Assembly (NCBI RefSeq): GCF_017315725.1
Contig: NZ_JAFLRG010000001.1
Location: forward strand, 682,001-746,000
DNA length: 64,000 nt
Direction of reading: 5' to 3'
Origin: Trinickia acidisoli
Lineage (GTDB): Bacteria > Pseudomonadota > Gammaproteobacteria > Burkholderiales > Burkholderiaceae
How positions within the stretch are numbered: position 1 is the first letter of the stretch; every line of letters starts with the position of its first letter. Position numbers and translations under genes: made by a program. Shown piece by piece: positions 59,253 to 64,000 of the stretch. The notes under the pieces were generated by a model. The model was given only the letters and a program-made list of their open reading frames with translations. It was not told where the DNA came from and made no database searches.

Positions 59253-60557
59253 CTAGCGGCGCTGACCGAACATCATCTGGCGCGCGAGTGCCGTCTTGAC
59301 CGGCGGCATGCACTCGAGCGCCGTCAGCGCGAGGCCGCGCAGTGCCGCCAAAGGAGCAAAATCGATCGTAAACAGCCGTGCGAGCGTGTCGGTCGCGCCG
59401 ATCGTCATGCGGCGATCGAAGGCGCGCCGGCGTGCGAATCGCGCGAGCGCTTCGGGCGTGGCGCCCGCATGACCGAGCGCATCGGCAAGCGCGTGCGCAT
59501 CGCGCAGCCCGAGGTTCAAGCCCTGTCCGGCCACGGGGTGCAACGTCTGCGCCGCGTTGCCGATCGACGCGATGCGGCCCTCGACCAGCGTTTGCGCAGC
59601 GATGAGCCCGAGCGGGAACGTCGCGCGCCCCTTGATCGACTCGAAGCGGCCCATGCGCTCGCCGAACGCGATGGCGAGTTCCGCCAGCAGTACTGCGTCG
59701 GACAGCTCGCCGCGGCGCGCCGCTTCCTCGGGCTTCATGCACCAGACGAGCGCGTAGTCGGCTTGGCGCACGCCGCCCATCGGCAGTAGGGCGATCGGGC
59801 CTGCGTCGGTGAATCGCTCCCACGCGACGTGAGGCTGCGGCGCCGAGACGGTGACGGTGCCGACGATCGCCGTTTGGCCGTAGTCGCGCGTTTCGCGCTT
59901 GGCCGCGAGATGCGCGCTGGCCGCATCGGCGTGCGCTGCCTGTTGCTGCTTGGCGGGGCCGGCCGTGCGGCGATCGGTTTCGGCATCGGCCGGCTCCGGA
60001 TGGGGCCGCTTTCCATGCGCTTGCCCGTATAGCCCGCCTTCGGCATTGATGAGTACGCGCGTCCTGAGGGCGCGCTGCAGATGTGCGCTTTCGATCGGCA
60101 GCGTGACGAACGCGTCGCCGGGCTCGACCTGTGGCGCTAGTGCGCGGCACGACGTGAACCAATGCGCTTGCGTGCGGCGCACGGCCCCGGCCAGCGCATG
60201 GACGATCGACCCATAGCGCGCGACGTAGCCGAGCGCCGGCAGGCCGTGTTCGCCGCGCTCGATCAGCGTGCGCCCGAAGCGGCCACGTTGCGAAACGTGA
60301 ATGCGCTCGATTGCATTGGCATCGGCCGGCCACGCACCGAACGGCTCGAGCAGCATCCTGCTGCCTTCCGAGATGGCGATCGCGCGCGGATCGCCGGCCG
60401 TGGCCTGCGGGTCGCGCGCGTCGACGAGTGCCACCGACAGCCCCGCGCTCGCGCTGCGCCGCGCGAGCCAAGCCGCCAGCGCGAGACCGACGGGCCCCGC
60501 GCCGACGATCGTCACGTCGAACTCATGCGGCGCGGGCAAAGGACGAATGTCGCTCAT
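59253..60557 (-). CDS. UbiH/UbiF-family FAD-dependent monooxygenase
   Basis: A flavin hydroxylase of the ubiquinone-biosynthesis type. The 434-residue protein has the FAD-binding GAGPVG (19–24), DPRAIAISEGSRMLL (the second motif of this family), and GNAAQTLHPVAGQGLNLGLRDA near the C-terminus, the GD-type motif contacting FAD. Residues ~195–245 form a Gln/Ala/Lys-rich insertion not expected in the fold. Which ring position it hydroxylates (UbiH, UbiF or UbiI) cannot be decided from sequence. The ATG at 60557 lies 4 bp after the pepP stop, so they are one operon. Confidence 0.88.
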   Translation of the reverse strand: MSDIRPLPAPHEFDVTIVGAGPVGLALAAWLARRSASAGLSVALVDARDPQATAGDPRAIAISEGSRMLLEPFGAWPADANAIERIHVSQRGRFGRTLIERGEHGLPALGYVARYGSIVHALAGAVRRTQAHWFTSCRALAPQVEPGDAFVTLPIESAHLQRALRTRVLINAEGGLYGQAHGKRPHPEPADAETDRRTAGPAKQQQAAHADAASAHLAAKRETRDYGQTAIVGTVTVSAPQPHVAWERFTDAGPIALLPMGGVRQADYALVWCMKPEEAARRGELSDAVLLAELAIAFGERMGRFESIKGRATFPLGLIAAQTLVEGRIASIGNAAQTLHPVAGQGLNLGLRDAHALADALGHAGATPEALARFARRRAFDRRMTIGATDTLARLFTIDFAPLAALRGLALTALECMPPVKTALARQMMFGQRR

Positions 60558-60561
60558 GGCT

Positions 60562-61965
60562 TCAGGCGGAAGGCGATGCCTGCCGGGCATCGCGCATCAG
60601 CGCCTCGATCGCGTCGGCCGCGACGGGTACGTCGCGCGTGATCAGGACACATCCGTCTTCGGTGACGATCGCGTCGTCCTCGATGCGAATGCCGATGTTC
60701 CAATAGTGCTCAGGCACGTCCGGCGCGGCCCGCACGTACAGGCCTGGCTCGATCGTCAGCGCCATCGACGCCTGCAGCGTGCGCCATGGCAACGCGCCGG
60801 TGGCGTCGGGCGGCGCCGTGCGTTCGCGATAGTCGCCGCAATCGTGCACGTCCATGCCGATCCAATGACCCGTGCGGTGCATGTAAAAGCGCGAATAGGC
60901 GCGCTCGGCGATGACGTCGTCGACCGATGCGTACTTCGTGCGATCGACGATGCCCGTATCGAGCAGCCCTTGCGCGAGCACGCGCACGGCCGCGTCGTGC
61001 GGCGCCTCGAAGCTCACGCCGGGGCGGGTGGCGTCGATCGCCGCTTGCTGCGCCGCCAGCACGATGTCGTAGAGCTCGCGCTGAGCGGGCGAGAAGCGCC
61101 CGTTCGCGGGGAACGTGCGCGTAATGTCGGATGCATAGCCGTCCAGTTCGCAGGCGGCGTCGATGAGGATGAGGTCGCCGTCGCGGGCGATCGCGTTGCC
61201 GGCCGGATAGTGCAGCACGCAGGCATTCGCGCCGGCCGCGACGATCGAGCCGTACGCGGGCGCTTGCGCCCCGTGGCGGCGAAACGTATAGAGCAACTCG
61301 GCTTCGAGTTCGTACTCCCGCATACCCGGGCGGCATATCTGCATCGCGCGCCGATGCGCCTGCGCTGAAATCCGCGCGGCCTGACGCATGATCGCGAGCT
61401 CGTGCTCGTCCTTGACGAGGCGCATGTCGTCGAGGACCGGTAGGGCATCGACGAGCTTGACGGGCGCGACGACGCCGCTGCGGCTTTGCGCGCGCACGGC
61501 TTCGAGCCAGCGCCGCACCTGCGCGTCGAACTCGGCCGAGCGGCCGAACCCGTAGAAGAGGGCGGGGGCGTCGGCGATGATGCGCGGCACTTGCGCGTCG
61601 AGGTCTTCGATCGCAAACGCGGCATCGAATCCGAACGCTTCGCGCGCCGCCTCGGGGCCGTAATGGAATCCCTCCCAGGTTTCGCGCTCGGCGTTTTTCG
61701 TCCGGCAAAAGAGAATCGATTGCGGCTCGCCCTCTGGCGCCGTCGCGTCCAGGACGATGAACGACTGCGGTTCGGCAAAACCGCTCAAGTAGAAGAAATA
61801 GCTGTCATGGCGATACGGATAGTCGGTATCGCGGTTGCGCAGCACCTCGGGTGCCGTCGGCACGAGCGCGACGCCGCCGCCCGCGGCGCGCATGGCGGCG
61901 AGCAGGCGTTCGCGCCGCGCTTGGTGGACAGAGACGGCGATGGGGGATTCGGTCAGCGTATTCAT
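60562..61965 (-). CDS. pepP: Xaa-Pro aminopeptidase
   Basis: PepP removes N-terminal residues next to proline. The 467-residue metallopeptidase has an N-terminal creatinase-like domain and the pita-bread catalytic domain with metal ligands in LILIDAACELDGYASDITRTFP, HRTGHWIGMDVHD and LTIEPGLY, then GIRIEDDAIVTEDG. The ATG at 61963–61965 lies only 6 nt after a TACAAT hexamer on the minus strand. First gene of an operon with the UbiH-like hydroxylase, an order conserved in many proteobacteria (pepP–ubiH). Confidence 0.95.
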   Translation of the reverse strand: MNTLTESPIAVSVHQARRERLLAAMRAAGGGVALVPTAPEVLRNRDTDYPYRHDSYFFYLSGFAEPQSFIVLDATAPEGEPQSILFCRTKNAERETWEGFHYGPEAAREAFGFDAAFAIEDLDAQVPRIIADAPALFYGFGRSAEFDAQVRRWLEAVRAQSRSGVVAPVKLVDALPVLDDMRLVKDEHELAIMRQAARISAQAHRRAMQICRPGMREYELEAELLYTFRRHGAQAPAYGSIVAAGANACVLHYPAGNAIARDGDLILIDAACELDGYASDITRTFPANGRFSPAQRELYDIVLAAQQAAIDATRPGVSFEAPHDAAVRVLAQGLLDTGIVDRTKYASVDDVIAERAYSRFYMHRTGHWIGMDVHDCGDYRERTAPPDATGALPWRTLQASMALTIEPGLYVRAAPDVPEHYWNIGIRIEDDAIVTEDGCVLITRDVPVAADAIEALMRDARQASPSA

Positions 61966-61971
61966 CGTGCG

Positions 61972-61977
61972 ATTGTA
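61972..61977 (-). promoter_or_regulatory. Putative -10 (TACAAT) immediately before pepP
   Basis: On the minus strand TACAAT is followed by only six bases before the ATG, so a transcript from it would be leaderless. No -35 match is seen. Confidence 0.35.
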
Positions 61978-62080
61978 CTGCTCAAACGGGCCGGCTACGC
62001 TGGGGGCTGCGGCCTCTCCAGCCGATATGATGGCGTTTGGGTATGTGGTTTCGGTACGTCGTTTCGGGCGCCGGCGACGT

Positions 62081-62086
62081 TATACT
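62081..62086 (+). promoter_or_regulatory. Putative -10 element (TATACT) of the GST gene
   Basis: TATACT, 142 bp before the GST start in the divergent pepP–GST region. The -35 is weak. Confidence 0.4.
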
Positions 62087-62227
62087 CTTTCTCGCACTTC
62101 AGGGGCCCCCCGAACCGACTCCCGCGCGAAGCCGTCGCCGGCGCAGCGTGGGCGTGCCGCGCGCACGACGCGGCGGACGCGAAGCGATGCGGGGCGGTCC
62201 GGCGTTTTCTTGAGACAAAGGCAGATG

Positions 62228-62836
62228 ATGAAATTAATCGGTTCGCTCGCGAGCCCCTACGTCCGCAAGGCGCGGATCGTGCTCGCCGAAAAGAAGATCG
62301 ACTATCAATTCGTGCTCGAAGATGTCTGGTCGCCCGACACGACCATTCATACGTTCAATCCGATCGGCAAGGTGCCCTGCCTCGTCATGGAGGACGGCGA
62401 GGCCGTATTCGATTCGCGTGTGATCTGCGAGTACGTCGATACGCTCTCGCCTGTCGGCAAGCTGATTCCGCAATCGGGGCGCGAGCGCGTCGAAGTGCGC
62501 TGCTGGGAAGCGCTCGCCGACGGCATGCTCGACGCGGCCGTCCTGATCCGTCTCGAGGGAACGCAGCGCGAGGAAAGCCAGCGTAACGAAGGCTGGGTGG
62601 CGCGTCAGCGGCGCAAGATCGACGAGGGGCTCGTGGCGATGTCGCAAGGGCTTGCCGGCAAGCCCTGGTGCGCCAACAACCACTATTCGCTGGCCGACGT
62701 CGCCGTTGGCTGCGCGCTCGGCTACCTGGATTTTCGGATGTCGGATCTCAATTGGCGCGAGAAGTATCCGAATCTCGAGAAGCATTTCGCGAAACTGGCG
62801 CAGCGCCAATCGTTCATCGACACGACTCCCAATTGA
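62228..62836 (+). CDS. Glutathione S-transferase, YibF-like
   Basis: A 202-residue cytosolic GST, the same length as E. coli YibF. The thioredoxin-like N-terminal domain has GSLASPYVRKARIVLAEKK and NPIGKVPCLVMEDGEAVFDSRVICEY (glutathione site, with the cis-Pro in KVP and Ser in DSR); the helical C-terminal domain has YSLADVAVGCALGYLDFR. The active residue is Ser or none rather than Tyr, as usual in this branch. ATG 62228 is preferred over 62225 for spacing from AAGG. Substrate unknown. It ends convergent to the glutamate synthase-like gene. Confidence 0.9.
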   Translation: MKLIGSLASPYVRKARIVLAEKKIDYQFVLEDVWSPDTTIHTFNPIGKVPCLVMEDGEAVFDSRVICEYVDTLSPVGKLIPQSGRERVEVRCWEALADGMLDAAVLIRLEGTQREESQRNEGWVARQRRKIDEGLVAMSQGLAGKPWCANNHYSLADVAVGCALGYLDFRMSDLNWREKYPNLEKHFAKLAQRQSFIDTTPN

Positions 62837-62885
62837 CGCGCCGCCTGGCCAAGCGCGTCGTGGAGCCTGATCTCGTCCGGGTGCG

Positions 62886-64000
62886 TCAGGCCGTTGCCAA
62901 CGGCGCGAGGGCCTTCGGCGAAAACGAATCGCTATCGGCGAGCGGCCACCATTTTTCGTAGAGCGAGTAGCGGTAGGTGCCGTTGACGAGGTCGTTCGGC
63001 TCCACGTACTTGAGCAGCTCCGACATCAGTTGAACCTCGTGCGACGAGACGCGGCGCACGATGTGATGCGCACGCAGTTCCGACGGGTGCTCGAGCCCCG
63101 CGGCCTGGACGATCTCTTGCAGCGCGTGCAGCGTGTTGCGATGGAAATTGAAGACGCGCTCCGATTTGTCGGGCACGACGAGCGCACGCTGGCGTACGGG
63201 GTCTTGTGTTGCGACGCCCGTCGGACAGCGTCCCGTGTGGCACGTTTGCGCCTGAATGCAGCCCACGGCGAACATGAAGCCGCGCGCCGAGTTGACCCAA
63301 TCGGCGCCGATCGCGAGCGTGCGCGCGATGTCGAAAGCCGTGATCATCTTGCCGCTCGCGCCGATGCGGATCTTCTCGCGCAAGCCGATGCCGACGAGCG
63401 TGTTGTGCACGAGCAGCAGCCCTTCTTGCAACGGTACGCCGATGTGATCGGTGAACTCGAGCGGCGCGGCGCCGGTGCCGCCTTCCGCGCCGTCGACGAC
63501 GATGAAGTCGGGCACGATGCCCGTTTCGAGCATGGCCTTGGCGATCGCGAAAAACTCCCACGGATGGCCGATGCAGAGCTTGAAGCCGGTGGGCTTGCCG
63601 CCCGATAGCGTGCGCAGCCGCTCGACGAATTCGAGCAGGCCGCGCGGCGTGGAAAACGCGCTGTGCGTGGCCGGCGAGATGCAGTCGCGCCCCATCGGCA
63701 CGCCGCGCGCCTCGGAGATCTCGGGCGTCACCTTGGCGGCGGGCAGCACCCCGCCGTGTCCCGGCTTGGCGCCTTGCGAGAGCTTGATCTCGATCATTTT
63801 CACTTGCGGTTCGCACGCCTGGCGTGCGAATTTTTCGGCGCTGAACGTGCCGTCGTCGTTGCGGCAGCCGAAGTAGCCGGAGGCGATTTCCCAAATGATG
63901 TCGCCGCCGTGCTCGCGGTGATATTTCGAGAGCGAGCCTTCGCCTGTGTCATGCGCGAAGCCGCCTGTTTTCGCGCCGAGGTTGAGTGCGCGGATTGCGT
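62886..64000 (-). CDS. FMN-binding glutamate synthase family protein, C-terminal part (cut by window edge)
   Basis: A partial gene of about 371 codons running off the window. It is the FMN/3Fe-4S half of glutamate synthase-like proteins, not the full GltB: LSQGAKPGHGGVLPAAKVT, VVDGAEGGTGAAPLEF, KIRIGASGKMITAFDIAR, and the cluster ligands in GCIQAQTCHTGRCPTGVATQDP (three Cys). No glutaminase domain is visible in what remains. Stand-alone proteins of this type are common in Burkholderiaceae; function is not settled. The N-terminus lies beyond 64000. Confidence 0.9.
   Translation of the reverse strand, partial: AIRALNLGAKTGGFAHDTGEGSLSKYHREHGGDIIWEIASGYFGCRNDDGTFSAEKFARQACEPQVKMIEIKLSQGAKPGHGGVLPAAKVTPEISEARGVPMGRDCISPATHSAFSTPRGLLEFVERLRTLSGGKPTGFKLCIGHPWEFFAIAKAMLETGIVPDFIVVDGAEGGTGAAPLEFTDHIGVPLQEGLLLVHNTLVGIGLREKIRIGASGKMITAFDIARTLAIGADWVNSARGFMFAVGCIQAQTCHTGRCPTGVATQDPVRQRALVVPDKSERVFNFHRNTLHALQEIVQAAGLEHPSELRAHHIVRRVSSHEVQLMSELLKYVEPNDLVNGTYRYSLYEKWWPLADSDSFSPKALAPLATA

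Overview
The window is a GC-rich (roughly two-thirds G+C) stretch of core bacterial chromosome, almost certainly from a member of the Burkholderiaceae (Burkholderia/Paraburkholderia/Trinickia-like; the genus is not resolved). The protein sequences, the gene neighbourhoods fur–bamE, leuS–lptE–holA–proA, ruvCAB, dusB–fis–purH and hexR/edd–eda, and the frequent TACAAT-type -10 elements all point there. I see no phage, insertion sequence, integrase, CRISPR array, tRNA or ribosomal RNA operon. Most of the window is housekeeping genes. The novelty lies in regulatory DNA, one small RNA, one unrecognised gene and one rearranged locus.

Layout. 1–6965: pgpA (cut by the window edge) and thiL, malic enzyme maeB, a secreted RNase with its barstar inhibitor, rsmE and speE. 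7–11 kb: transketolase, glyceraldehyde-3-phosphate dehydrogenase and the iron regulator fur, divergent from bamE. 12–20.6 kb: dapB, an ExbB/ExbD pair, leuS, lptE, holA, proA and a HemJ-like membrane protein. 20.7–26.6 kb: a gluconate/Entner–Doudoroff locus (hexR divergent from edd–eda, then gntT–gntK) with clear operator palindromes. 26.7–32.5 kb: purB, a NarK-type transporter, a LysR regulator and NAD(P)-dependent glutamate dehydrogenase. 32.6–40.1 kb: a compact bcsA–bcsB–bcsC cellulose synthase operon on the minus strand, followed by a 720-bp AT-richer gene-free stretch and an orphan amino-acid ABC ATPase (gltL). 41.6–44.8 kb: a class II amidotransferase, pyrC, a DUF3025 protein and an unrecognised gene. 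45.5–48.5 kb: rnpB, an OsmC-like protein, a small RNA gene, rplM–rpsI and erpA. 48.6–64 kb: anmK, tyrS, dtd, a phosphoglycerate-mutase-like phosphatase, an MpaB-family oxygenase, ruvBAC, purH–fis–dusB, a UbiH-like hydroxylase with pepP, a GST, and the C-terminal part of an FMN-type glutamate synthase.

How parts work together. Gluconate enters through GntT, is phosphorylated by GntK, dehydrated by Edd and cleaved by Eda to pyruvate and glyceraldehyde-3-phosphate. HexR would sense KDPG at the two palindromes between hexR and edd, while a separate LacI-type palindrome upstream of gntT implies a second regulator whose gene is not in the window. BcsA carries the glycosyltransferase motifs and a C-terminal PilZ domain, so cellulose synthesis is probably controlled by c-di-GMP; BcsB is the periplasmic partner and BcsC the outer-membrane pore. 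The most distinctive element is a complete, apparently undescribed (at least to me) small RNA gene at about 46625–46715, with its own promoter, three hairpins and a U-tail. One loop is a perfect anti-Shine–Dalgarno sequence.
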